Below, in pieces: positions 34,717-43,296 of a DNA stretch of 64,000 nt; position 1 is the stretch's first letter, and each line of letters starts with the position of its first letter. The stretch comes from Emticicia sp. 21SJ11W-3. GTDB taxonomy: Bacteria > Bacteroidota > Bacteroidia > Cytophagales > Spirosomataceae. Below the pieces are notes generated by a model. The model searched no databases, was not told where the DNA came from, and saw only the letters and a program-made list of their open reading frames with translations. The stretch is from assembly GCF_024138715.1 (NCBI RefSeq), contig NZ_CP092074.1, forward strand, positions 2,728,001 to 2,792,000, given 5' to 3'. The translations under genes were made by a program, and so were the position numbers.

Positions 34717-37398
34717 ATGAAAAAGCAAAGGGATACACCTCAGCCACCTTCGTGGGCTGACAAACTACTGGAATGGTTTGTGGCTCCTCACCTGCTTGAA
34801 TACGTGCAGGGAGATTTACATGAAAACTTTTACAAACGTGTAGAAACAGCAGGTATTACCCGTGCCCGCCGAGAATACCTTTGGGCAGTGTTGAACTGCC
34901 TTACACCTTTCTTTTTTAAACGAAAAAAGGAAGTGCATTTAAACAGCTATTACAAAACAGATTCTAACCCCCGCTTTATCGACATGCTCTCAAATTATCT
35001 CACCGTTGCGTTCAGAAATCTATGGCGACACAAAGCCTTTACCTCCATTAACATAGTTGGGCTGGCCGTAGGGTTAGCCACCTGCCTGCTAATTGTGCTT
35101 TTTGTAAAACACGAACTTAGCTACGACCGCTACCACGCCCATGCCGACAGAATCTACCGGATGATTATTGATGCGCGGGTGGATAAAAAAGATATCCGGC
35201 TGGCCTACGCCAGCGAACCGGCCGGGCCTGCCCTGATGCGAGACTACTCAGGGATTGAAGCTTTTACCCGCCTGCGCGACGACGGCGCTTTTCTGGTAAA
35301 GCATGGCACCGAAGTTTTTAAAGAAGAAAACATCGCCTTTGTAGATTCTAACTTCTTTTCTTTTTTTGCGCTTCCTATCATAAAAGGCAATGCGGGTACG
35401 GTACTGATTGAACCTAAAACGCTGGTGCTGAGTGAATCAAAGGCAAAGAAATACTTCGGATTTACTGACCCTATCGGTAAAACCTTGTCTATCGGGCATT
35501 TGGGAGTATTCCGTATTACGGGTATCTGTAAAGACCTACCCTCTAATACCCATTTCCACTTTGATATGTTCGGGTCGGTTAAATCTGTTAATGCCGGTAC
35601 CAAATGGATGGCCAGCGGTGCTCATACCTATCTGCGCTTAAGAGAAGGTTATACTCAAGAGCAGCTGGCCGTGCAATCAGACCGTTTGGTTAATAAGTAC
35701 GTTAACGCCGAAATAAAAGAGTTTTTCGGTATTACTATGTCGGAATTCAATAAAAACGGTAATCGCTTTGGGTTTAGCTTTCAACCTGTTACCAGTATCC
35801 ACCTGCATTCAGATCTGGATGATGAGCTCGACACCAACAGCAATATCAAATATGTTTACATTTTTACTGCGATAGCTGCCTTTATATTGCTGCTAGCCTG
35901 TATCAACTTCATGAACCTTTCAACGGCAGGGTCTGCCGGGCGTTCCAAAGAAGTAGGTATCAGAAAAGTGCTTGGCTCGGTGCAAAAACAGCTCATTGGA
36001 CAATTTCTGACTGAATCGGTGCTGCTTACGCTGCTTTCAATGGTATTGGCAATTGTAATGGTACTCCTATTGCTACCCGGTTTTAACAGCTTAACAGGTA
36101 AGCAGTTTACGGTTATTGATGTGTTCAATATACCTATGCTGGGTGTAACCATACTTGCATGCCTGCTGATTGGCGTATTAGCAGGGTTTTATCCGGCCTT
36201 TGTACTTTCGGCGTTTAAGCCTGTTGCGGTACTGAAAGGGAAAATGCAGGCCAATCTTCGTAGTGGTTGGCTACGCGATACATTGGTTACCGGCCAGTTT
36301 GTGGTATCAATCGGTCTTATAATTGCTACCATTATTGCCCGCCAGCAACTCAGTTTTATGCAGACCAAGAAACTAGGCTTCAACAAAGAGCAGGTTCTGG
36401 TTTTACATGATACTGAGGTGCTGGGCGGTAAGGTAAAAGTATTTAAAGAAAATCTGGCAAAAATGGCACAGGTTACAAAGGTCTCATCGGCCGGATTTAT
36501 GCCTGCGGGTCATTCCAGCCAGAGTGTTGATGGTATTGTAATACAGAATGGCACGCAAACGGGCATTCACCGGACCAAAAGTTATTTTATCAATGAAGAT
36601 TATCTACCGACACTGGGTATGCAGTTGGCACTTGGAAGGAATTTCTCGAAAGAATTGGCCACAGACAGCTCAGCAGTATTGCTAAACGAAGCGGCTGTGA
36701 GGGTTTATGGTTTCAAAAACCCAATTGGAAAGCAGATTTCTACTGTTGGCGACGGTACTAAAGGAAGCAAGCATACTTATACCATTGTAGGTGTAGTAAA
36801 AGATTTCCATTTTGAAAACATGCGCCAGCGCATTGCCCCATTGGTGATGTTCTATGGTGGCGACAACAATCAGCTGGCTTTACGAATCAAGACTAATGAC
36901 TTGCCCACCTTGCTGAGCAATATAGAAAAACTATGGAAAGCTGAAACAGAAAACCCGTTTGCCTATTCATTCTTAAACGACAGGTTCAATAGCATGTATG
37001 ATGCTGAACATAGAATCGGTCAGATATTCAGTGTCTGTGCCGGGCTTGCCATATTCATTGCCTGTCTGGGTCTGTTTGGTTTGGCGGCTTTTACCACTTA
37101 TCAGCGTACCAAAGAAATAGGTGTCCGCAAAGTATTGGGTGCCTCTGTTACCAGCATTGTAGGGTTGTTATTGAGCAATTATCTCAAATTAATATTAATT
37201 GCCATTGTCATCGCCTCTCCCATTGCCGGTTACAGTATGTCGCAATGGTTACAGGACTTCGCCTATAAGGTTAGTTTATCATGGTGGGTTTTTGTACTGG
37301 CTGGCGGACTGGCTGCATTGGTTGCAATATTAACAGTGAGTTATCAGGCTATCAAAGCCGCATTAGTAAACCCGATGAAGAGTTTGAAAACAGATTAA
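34717..37398 (+). CDS. FtsX/MacB-type ABC permease with prefix domain 2
   Basis: An 893-residue membrane protein. Residues 1-70 are the permease prefix domain seen in PadR-linked transporters (PPSWADKLLEWFVAPHLLEYVQGDLHENF). Then come two MacB_PCD periplasmic domains (about 115-350 and 525-740) and two FtsX cores of about four spans each (first about 375-505; second from 770, AGLAIFIACLGLFGLAAFTTYQRTKEIGVRKVLGASV). There is no ATPase in the window, so a separate MacB-like ATPase must pair with it. Likely moves a hydrophobic or peptide compound, or transduces a mechanical signal across the envelope; the substrate is unknown. Confidence 0.92.
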   Translation: MKKQRDTPQPPSWADKLLEWFVAPHLLEYVQGDLHENFYKRVETAGITRARREYLWAVLNCLTPFFFKRKKEVHLNSYYKTDSNPRFIDMLSNYLTVAFRNLWRHKAFTSINIVGLAVGLATCLLIVLFVKHELSYDRYHAHADRIYRMIIDARVDKKDIRLAYASEPAGPALMRDYSGIEAFTRLRDDGAFLVKHGTEVFKEENIAFVDSNFFSFFALPIIKGNAGTVLIEPKTLVLSESKAKKYFGFTDPIGKTLSIGHLGVFRITGICKDLPSNTHFHFDMFGSVKSVNAGTKWMASGAHTYLRLREGYTQEQLAVQSDRLVNKYVNAEIKEFFGITMSEFNKNGNRFGFSFQPVTSIHLHSDLDDELDTNSNIKYVYIFTAIAAFILLLACINFMNLSTAGSAGRSKEVGIRKVLGSVQKQLIGQFLTESVLLTLLSMVLAIVMVLLLLPGFNSLTGKQFTVIDVFNIPMLGVTILACLLIGVLAGFYPAFVLSAFKPVAVLKGKMQANLRSGWLRDTLVTGQFVVSIGLIIATIIARQQLSFMQTKKLGFNKEQVLVLHDTEVLGGKVKVFKENLAKMAQVTKVSSAGFMPAGHSSQSVDGIVIQNGTQTGIHRTKSYFINEDYLPTLGMQLALGRNFSKELATDSSAVLLNEAAVRVYGFKNPIGKQISTVGDGTKGSKHTYTIVGVVKDFHFENMRQRIAPLVMFYGGDNNQLALRIKTNDLPTLLSNIEKLWKAETENPFAYSFLNDRFNSMYDAEHRIGQIFSVCAGLAIFIACLGLFGLAAFTTYQRTKEIGVRKVLGASVTSIVGLLLSNYLKLILIAIVIASPIAGYSMSQWLQDFAYKVSLSWWVFVLAGGLAALVAILTVSYQAIKAALVNPMKSLKTD

Positions 37399-37558
37399 GC
37401 AATAGAAGGATATAATCAATTTTCGTAAAGGTGCAATGTTTGTGGCTCATAGTAGAACAAGGTTAATTAGTAATAAGGATTTACAATTATTATCCGTTGC
37501 AATTAATTCATGGTGTGGACATACCCCTGAGGCTGTCTAAAAAGGTCTAAAAAATAGG

Positions 37559-37590
37559 AATCCCCGGTCAAAAAAGACGCGGGGATTTTT
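37559..37590 (+). terminator. Inward terminator at the IS left end
   Basis: AATCCCCgGTC and GACgcGGGGATT form a stem around AAAAAA and run into TTTTTCTTTG. It protects the transposase gene from outside transcription, a known IS feature. Confidence 0.75.
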
Positions 37591-37639
37591 CTTTGTTCCT
37601 CTAAAAAGTGTTATCTTAGAGGTGCAACACAAAGAGAAG

Positions 37640-39265
37640 ATGAAGATACATTTTAAATCGTTACCGGCCAATAAATTAAGTCTTTTTCCGGAAGATATAT
37701 TTTCGAGAATACCACAGAATCACCCGGTTCGCCTCGTGAACGAAGTAGTTGACGGACTGGATATAAGCATGCTTGTTTCCCAATACAAAGGAGGGGGAAC
37801 CAGCAGCTACCATCCCCGGATGCTCCTGAAAGTATTATTCTACAGCTACCTTTCGAATATTTATTCCTGCCGTAAAATAGAGAAAGCCTTACAGGAGAAC
37901 ATTCACTTGATGTGGTTGTCGGGTAACAGCACTCCTGATTACCGGACTATTAACTACTTTCGGGGTAAACGCTTAAAAGGCCATATTCAAAGCCTGTTTG
38001 CAGCAGTAGTACGAATGCTTCATGAATTGCAATATGTGAGTTTGGATTTGCAGTATGTGGATGGTACGAAAATAGAGTCCGCCTCTGGCCGCTACAGTTT
38101 TGTATGGAAAGGGTCAGTAGAGAAGAATAAAGCTAAACTGGAAGGCAAAATCCAGTCTGTCTTATCAGAGATAGAATCACAGATTAAGCAAGACCAGGGC
38201 GAGCTAAATAGAATAGAGACCCCCAAACCCATAGACAGCACCGAACTTAAGAACAAGCTTGCAGAGTTGAATAGTAAACAAAAGGGTAGTACTAAACAGA
38301 CGCAAAAGCAAATAAAGCAACTGCAAGATGAACACTTGCCCCGCTTAGAGAAGTATGAACAGCAGTTGGAAACACTAGGAGACAGGAATAGTTATAGCAA
38401 GACCGATGAAGAGGCCACATTCATGCGACTCAAAGATGACCATATGCAGAATGGTCAACTCAAACCAGCCTATAATAGTCAGATTAGTACCGAGAACCAG
38501 TTTATTACCCATTATAGCATCCATCAGACAGCAGGAGATACCACCACACTTACCCACCACCTGGAGGGTTTTCAGGAGCAATATGGCAAGCAAAGTACAG
38601 AGGTAGTGGCCGATGCAGGTTATGGTAGTGAACAGAACTATGAGTGGCTTGAAGAGAAAGCAATAACAGCGTATGTGAAGTACAATTACTTTCATAAAGA
38701 GCAGAAACGTTCACAGAAGAACAATCCATTTTTGGTTCAGAATCTGTATTACAACAAAGCCTTAGACTTTTATGTATGTCCAATGGGTCAAAGAATGGTA
38801 TGTGTCGGCCAAGGTAAAAGGACAAGCAGCAATGGCTATGAGTCCGGTGTCAGGTATTATCAGGCCAAGCGATGCGATGGATGCCCCTTAAGAGGGATGT
38901 GCCATAAAAGTAAAGTCAACCGAAGAATAGAGGTCAATCCCAGACTTAATGAACTGAAAGCAAAGGCAAGGGCTTGGTTACTCTCAGAAGAAGGGCTTAA
39001 ACACCGAAGTAAAAGACCCATAGAGGTAGAAGCTGTCTTCGGACAGATGAAAAGTAATAACAAGTTCTCAAGATTTACTTTAAGGGGTCTTCAGAAGGTA
39101 GGTATTGAGTTTGGCCTGATGGCTATCGGGCATAATCTGAGAAAGTGGGCAGCAAAACGCCTGTCTGAACAAGAAAATCAACAAAATTCAGTATCTACCG
39201 CTCAAAATAGGACTATTTATGTACTTTTTGAATCTTACCAGATAAAATATCGCTACGCCGCTTAG
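37640..39265 (+). CDS. IS1182-family transposase
   Basis: A 541-residue DDE transposase, complete. The N-terminal domain has HPVRLVNEVVDGLDISML and YSYLSNIYSCRKIEKALQEN, then the first Asp in LQYVDGTKIESASGRYSF (about residue 141), a coiled Lys/Gln-rich insert, the second Asp in VVADAGYGSEQNYEWLEEKA, four cysteines of a zinc-like site (CDGCPLRGMC) and the Glu in RPIEVEAVFGQMK. The ATG at 37640 is chosen over a GTG at 37622; family members start MKIHFK. No frameshift or stop, so the element may still move. Confidence 0.92.
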   Translation: MKIHFKSLPANKLSLFPEDIFSRIPQNHPVRLVNEVVDGLDISMLVSQYKGGGTSSYHPRMLLKVLFYSYLSNIYSCRKIEKALQENIHLMWLSGNSTPDYRTINYFRGKRLKGHIQSLFAAVVRMLHELQYVSLDLQYVDGTKIESASGRYSFVWKGSVEKNKAKLEGKIQSVLSEIESQIKQDQGELNRIETPKPIDSTELKNKLAELNSKQKGSTKQTQKQIKQLQDEHLPRLEKYEQQLETLGDRNSYSKTDEEATFMRLKDDHMQNGQLKPAYNSQISTENQFITHYSIHQTAGDTTTLTHHLEGFQEQYGKQSTEVVADAGYGSEQNYEWLEEKAITAYVKYNYFHKEQKRSQKNNPFLVQNLYYNKALDFYVCPMGQRMVCVGQGKRTSSNGYESGVRYYQAKRCDGCPLRGMCHKSKVNRRIEVNPRLNELKAKARAWLLSEEGLKHRSKRPIEVEAVFGQMKSNNKFSRFTLRGLQKVGIEFGLMAIGHNLRKWAAKRLSEQENQQNSVSTAQNRTIYVLFESYQIKYRYAA

Positions 39266-39334
39266 TAAAACCCGAATCATTCCTATCTAAACCAAAAAAA
39301 GAAGCTGCCCCTTTTTGGACAGCCTCAACAAACA

Positions 39335-39366
39335 AAAAATCCTTTCCAGGTTGGGAAAGGATTTTT
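39335..39366 (-). terminator. Terminator copy A (nuoJ fragment)
   Basis: AAAAATCCTTTCC and GGAAAGGATTTTT pair around AGGTTG. It is the diverged twin of the nuoJ terminator at 39743-39773; relative to that copy one stem pair is T-A instead of A-T. Confidence 0.75.
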
Positions 39367-39412
39367 CAATATTGGGGATTCCTATCCCTTTATTTTGATT
39401 TCAATAAGAGTC

Positions 39413-39500
39413 TTAGAAATGTCTTTCGCCTGCTTCGCGTTTTCCAAGCATTACGGCTCCAGCCATAGCAACCAGAAATAGCACCGAAATCAATTCGAAT
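39413..39500 (-). pseudogene. nuoJ 3' fragment (last 28 codons)
   Basis: Encodes FELISVLFLVAMAGAVMLGK plus REAGERHF and a stop, identical in protein to the end of the real NuoJ (stop at 39820). Three DNA differences in 80 bases (39431, 39461, 39497) are all synonymous. Homology with the functional locus covers the terminator and this fragment (39329-39500 versus 39734-39907) and ends abruptly at 39500, next to a REP-like repeat. It has no start and cannot be a gene. Confidence 0.88.
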
Positions 39501-39503
39501 TTC

Positions 39504-39734
39504 GTAGAGCCGCAATGCTTGCGGCTTCAGGGTCATTTGTGTACAATGAATTGATTTATGATGGGAAAATACATAAAAACAATCTGTTAAATCCTTGAAT
39601 TAATGAAATATCTCAATGCTTGCGGCTTCAGGGGCATTTGTGCACAATAAATTGATTAGTCAGGTATTATAATTGGAAACCCATTTTAATCATTAAACTT
39701 GTTCTACGCTGAGCCGCAAGCATTGCGGCTCTAC
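39504..39734. repeat. REP/BIME-like element between nuoJ copies
   Basis: A 231-bp unit bounded by perfect inverted repeats: GTAGAGCCGCAATGCTTGC-GGCT at 39504-39526 and its complement at 39712-39734. Each end is itself a hairpin (GCCGCAA-TGC-TTGCGGC). A 44-bp direct repeat starting CAATGCTTGCGGCTTCAGGG occurs at 39513-39556 and 39614-39657. No reading frame. The structure is that of paired palindromic repeats mobilised by RAYT-type transposases; that link is inferred. Confidence 0.65.
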
Positions 39735-39742
39735 AAACAAAA

Positions 39743-39773
39743 AAAACCTTTCCCGGTCGGGAAAGGTTTTTTT
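39743..39773 (-). terminator. Terminator of the nuo operon
   Basis: AAAACCTTTCCCG and CGGGAAAGGTTTT form a 13-bp stem, with a T-run on the minus side. It closes the nuoA-J transcript 47 bases after the nuoJ stop. Confidence 0.85.
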
Positions 39774-39819
39774 CAATATCGGGGATTCCTATCCCTTTAT
39801 TTTGATTTCAATAAGAGTC

Positions 39820-40365
39820 TTAGAAATGTCTTTCGCCCGCTTCGCGTTTTCCAAGCATTACGGCTCCTGCCATAGCAACCAGAAATAGCACCGAAATCAA
39901 TTCAAATGGTAAAAGGTATTCTCCATAAAGCGTTCTACCCAAAATCTCTACCATACCAGTTTGTGAATTATAGGTTAACGGGTTAACCGGTTCGCGGTCT
40001 GCTCTGCGCAAGAAAATAATTATTATACCACCCAGAATTACAGCCGTAACAACAGCGGCATAAATGGTTTTTTGTTTTTTCATTTCCTCATTTTCTGTTC
40101 TCAGGTTCAGGAACATGATAACAAACAAAAACAATACCATGATAGCTCCCGCATAAACTATAATGTTTACAGCAGCAAGAAACTGTGCATTTAACAAAAT
40201 ATAGTGCGCTGAAAGCGAAAAGAAGGTTACAATCAGATAAATTACACTATGCACAGGGTTGCGCGACATAACGGTACCCAACGCCCCGAAGAGGGTGAGT
40301 ATCGAAAGAATTGCAAATGTGTAATAGATAGGAGGCAGATGTAATAAGTTTTTAAAAAATTCCAT
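39820..40365 (-). CDS. nuoJ: NADH-quinone oxidoreductase subunit J
   Basis: Membrane-arm subunit of complex I. The 181-residue protein has five hydrophobic segments and the family blocks GTVMSRNPVHSVIYLIVTFFSLSAHY and VIVYAGAIMVLFLFVIM-like (NIIVYAGAIMVLFLFVIMFLN). It is the last gene of the operon: a terminator follows and nuoK is absent. A diverged copy of its 3' end lies at 39413-39500. Confidence 0.95.
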   Translation of the reverse strand: MEFFKNLLHLPPIYYTFAILSILTLFGALGTVMSRNPVHSVIYLIVTFFSLSAHYILLNAQFLAAVNIIVYAGAIMVLFLFVIMFLNLRTENEEMKKQKTIYAAVVTAVILGGIIIIFLRRADREPVNPLTYNSQTGMVEILGRTLYGEYLLPFELISVLFLVAMAGAVMLGKREAGERHF

Positions 40366-40386
40366 ATCAGTATTTTCTCGATAGAA

Positions 40387-40938
40387 TTAAGCGTTTTTCC
40401 AAAGTTTCATTGCGTCTTCTTTTGTCCAGGCATCACGGTGGTAGCGTTCGTTAGGGTCTTCCACCAGTTTGTCTTTACCAAAAACTACGTCTTCACGCTC
40501 GGTAAATACCGGCACAAATTTGTCATGACGCAAGTAAATGGCTTGTTTCGGACAGGCCTCTTCGCAAAGCCCGCAGAAAATACAACGCAACATGTTTATC
40601 TCATAAACCGCTGCATATTTCTCTTCTCTATACAGATGCTCCTCGCCTTTCTTTCTCTCCTGAGCCACCATTGAAATGGCTTCAGCCGGGCAAGCCACTG
40701 CACACAAACCACAGGCAGTGCAACGCTCGCGACCTTCGTTATCTCTTTTCAGAATATGATGCCCGCGAAAAACCGGACCCAGGTATCTTTTTTGTTCAGG
40801 ATACTGGATGGTCGGCTTCTTCATGAAAAAGTGACGGATGGTAATTCCTAAACCTGCCGCTAAAGATGGTAAGTAGCTGCGTTCAAACAAACTCAGCTCG
40901 GTCTTATCTGTTTTTTTAGCTCTATTAGTTAATTGCAT
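40387..40938 (-). CDS. nuoI: NADH-quinone oxidoreductase subunit I
   Basis: Peripheral-arm ferredoxin-like subunit carrying clusters N6a and N6b. The 183-residue protein has both [4Fe-4S] motifs: CTACGLCAVACP and CIFCGLCEEACP. The N-terminal segment (GLGITIRHFFMKKPTIQYPE) is the usual membrane-associated lead. Position between nuoH and nuoJ is canonical. Confidence 0.96.
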   Translation of the reverse strand: MQLTNRAKKTDKTELSLFERSYLPSLAAGLGITIRHFFMKKPTIQYPEQKRYLGPVFRGHHILKRDNEGRERCTACGLCAVACPAEAISMVAQERKKGEEHLYREEKYAAVYEINMLRCIFCGLCEEACPKQAIYLRHDKFVPVFTEREDVVFGKDKLVEDPNERYHRDAWTKEDAMKLWKNA

Positions 40939-40982
40939 AATGTTAGTATTTCAATGCAGGTATGTAATAACACCCTGACTTT

Positions 40983-42158
40983 TTAAGCACCTAAAATTGC
41001 CTCTTTCTTTCGCGGACGTAAGGCCCAGAAAGCAGAGATGATCAGAATCATTACAGCCAAACCAACCCAGATTCCTACCAATCTGTAACCTGAAAGCATG
41101 GCTACTGCTGTAATTACAAGATTAGCTACTGCTAAAGGTATCAGGCCTTTCCAGCCCAGATTCATTAGTTGGTCGTAACGGAAACGAGGGAGTGTCCAGC
41201 GTACCCACATGAAGAAGAAGATTCCGAAAAGAATTTTCACAAACATGCTGCCAATACCAATGAAAGTAGCCACATTATAACCTACTGTTTGACCAAACCA
41301 GCCTATTAAAGCATTTTGAACGTAGTCCATACCCGGATAATTGTATCCGCCAAAGAACAAACAGGCAGTTACCGCCGAAGAAGCAAACATATTAATATAC
41401 TCCGCAAACAGATAGAAACCCAGTTTCATTGAGCTATATTCCGTATGGTAGCCACCAACCAGCTCGGTTTCACACTCAGGCAAGTCGAATGGTGTACGGT
41501 TACACTCGGCAAAAGCACAAACAATAAATATTAAACAACCCAATGGCTGATAAAAGAAATTCCAGTTGAAACCATGTTGCTGCTCAACAATGGTACGAAT
41601 TGACAAAGAGCCGGTAAGCATCAGAATAGCGATGATTGACATACCCATTGCCAGCTCATAACTGATATTTTGTGATGCTGCACGGATGGCACCTAATAAT
41701 GAGAACTTATTGTTAGATGCCCAACCGCCTATCATTACACCATAAACACCTAAAGAAACCACACCAAATACATAAAGAATACCGATGTTAATTTCAATGG
41801 CCTGTACTGCTACAAATTTACCGTCAATCAGAAAAGAATTTCCGAAAGGTACTACTGCACTTGACATCAAGGCTGTGAACATAGACAAACAAGGGCCCAG
41901 AATAAACAACCATTTATCTGCCTGCGCCGGAATAAAATCTTCTTTAAAGAACATTTTACCAGCATCGGCCAATGGTTGCAACAAACCACCCCATCCGGCA
42001 CGGTTAGGGCCGGGTCTGTCCTGAATATATCCGGCTACTTTACGCTCAGCCCAGGTAGAATAAGCGGCAATACCCAACGTAATTGCAAAAATCACTAAAA
42101 TTATGAGGGCTTTCCAAAGAAACATTGTTTCGTTTGCCCATTGAATAAAACCGTTCAT
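40983..42158 (-). CDS. nuoH: NADH-quinone oxidoreductase subunit H
   Basis: Membrane subunit forming most of the quinone cavity. The 391-residue protein has about nine spans and the family motifs AERKVAGYIQDRPGPNRAG, LQPLADAGKMFFKEDFIP, GGWASNNKFSLLGAIRAASQ and CNRTPFDLPECETELVGGYHTEY. Slightly longer than the usual 330-350 owing to a C-terminal span. It starts ten bases after nuoG stops. Confidence 0.96.
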   Translation of the reverse strand: MNGFIQWANETMFLWKALIILVIFAITLGIAAYSTWAERKVAGYIQDRPGPNRAGWGGLLQPLADAGKMFFKEDFIPAQADKWLFILGPCLSMFTALMSSAVVPFGNSFLIDGKFVAVQAIEINIGILYVFGVVSLGVYGVMIGGWASNNKFSLLGAIRAASQNISYELAMGMSIIAILMLTGSLSIRTIVEQQHGFNWNFFYQPLGCLIFIVCAFAECNRTPFDLPECETELVGGYHTEYSSMKLGFYLFAEYINMFASSAVTACLFFGGYNYPGMDYVQNALIGWFGQTVGYNVATFIGIGSMFVKILFGIFFFMWVRWTLPRFRYDQLMNLGWKGLIPLAVANLVITAVAMLSGYRLVGIWVGLAVMILIISAFWALRPRKKEAILGA

Positions 42159-42168
42159 AGTTTGTTAA

Positions 42169-43263
42169 TTACTTATGCCCAAAATATTTTTCATCCTTTG
42201 CCATCAGCGCTTTGAAATCTGCTGACTGCTCAATTTCACTCATTTCGTGCAGATACTCACGTTTATCATCAATTTTTTTGTATTGAGACTCAGCCAGTTT
42301 CAATGCGAAATCAGGTTTTTTAACCAGATTGGCTCCATATTTATTGGCCGAAATAACCGACGCACGCGCTACTTTGGTTGGGCCTTCGATTGTCCACTGG
42401 CTGGTTTGTTTTCTTTCAAAACGGCAGGTGTTGCAGATAAACTCTTTCACTTCTCCCCACTCGTTTTTGCGTGCTGTTACACGAATCACCTCATCGCCAC
42501 GATACCATAACTGTACTTTACCGCTACATTTCTCACAGTCGCAGTGTGCATCAACCGGTTTAGAGAACCACACACGGTTTTTGAAACGATACGTTTTATC
42601 GGTCAGGGCGCCTACGGGGCATACATCAATAACGTTTCCTGAGAAATCGTTATCAATAGCTTTACCGATATAGGTTGATATCTCTGCGTGGTCGCCTCTG
42701 TTCATTACGCCATGTACGCGATTATCAGTAATCTGATCGGCGGTATAAACACAACGGTAGCACAAGATACAGCGTGTCATGTGCAGCTGAATATATGGGC
42801 CCAGGTCTTCTTTTTCAAAAGTCCGGCGGTCTTCTTCGTAGCGGGTGTTCCCTACACCATGCTCATAAGAGAAGTCCTGCAGGTGGCATTCACCAGCCTG
42901 GTCACAAATGGGGCAATCAAGCGGGTGATTGATTAACAGAAACTCAACCACCGATTTTCTTGCATCTACTACCTGTGCATTGGTGTAGTTTTCAACCACC
43001 ATTCCATCCTGAATAGGTGTAATACAAGAAGCCACCAGCTTAGGCATTGGGCGCGGGTCTTTGGCTGAACCGGCTGTTACTTTTACAAGACAGGCACGGC
43101 ATTTACCACCCGAGCCCTTCAGAGGCTCATAATAACACATAGCCGGAGGAGCAACTTCAGGACCAATTTTACGGGCTGCCTGTAAAATGGTTGTTCCCGG
43201 TGGCACTTCTACTTCCACACCATCAATGGTTACTTTAAATAATTGAGGGGCTGTATTTTCCAT
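42169..43263 (-). CDS. nuoG: NADH-quinone oxidoreductase subunit G (short form)
   Basis: Peripheral-arm iron-sulphur subunit. The 364-residue protein has the [2Fe-2S] region (CYYEP, GGKCRACL, ASC), the His/Cys4 N5 motif HPLDCPICDQAGEC, the N4 [4Fe-4S] site CILCYRC ... CPVGAL, and a further CDCEKC ... CNTC cluster. It then stops: the molybdopterin-oxidoreductase domain that makes NuoG about 700-900 residues in proteobacteria is missing. Short NuoG proteins of this type are normal in many Bacteroidota, so this is not a truncation. Confidence 0.93.
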   Translation of the reverse strand: MENTAPQLFKVTIDGVEVEVPPGTTILQAARKIGPEVAPPAMCYYEPLKGSGGKCRACLVKVTAGSAKDPRPMPKLVASCITPIQDGMVVENYTNAQVVDARKSVVEFLLINHPLDCPICDQAGECHLQDFSYEHGVGNTRYEEDRRTFEKEDLGPYIQLHMTRCILCYRCVYTADQITDNRVHGVMNRGDHAEISTYIGKAIDNDFSGNVIDVCPVGALTDKTYRFKNRVWFSKPVDAHCDCEKCSGKVQLWYRGDEVIRVTARKNEWGEVKEFICNTCRFERKQTSQWTIEGPTKVARASVISANKYGANLVKKPDFALKLAESQYKKIDDKREYLHEMSEIEQSADFKALMAKDEKYFGHK

Positions 43264-43296
43264 AAAATCAAATTTCGTAAATAAAAAACAAGATGC

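Larger units (their letters stand above)
37528..39327 (+). mobile_element. IS1182-family insertion sequence (1.8 kb)
   Basis: Bounded by terminal inverted repeats: left TGAGGCTGTCTAAAAAGG at 37528, right the complement of TGAGGCTGTCCAAAAAGG ending at 39327 (one mismatch in 18). It carries one intact transposase. The flanking DNA (ACCCC on the left, ACAAAC on the right) shows no target-site duplication. A hairpin terminator near the left end blocks incoming transcription. Confidence 0.88.

Noticed and set aside
42169-43263. NuoG as a truncated pseudogene
   Set aside because: All iron-sulphur motifs are complete and short NuoG proteins without the molybdopterin domain are normal in many Bacteroidota.
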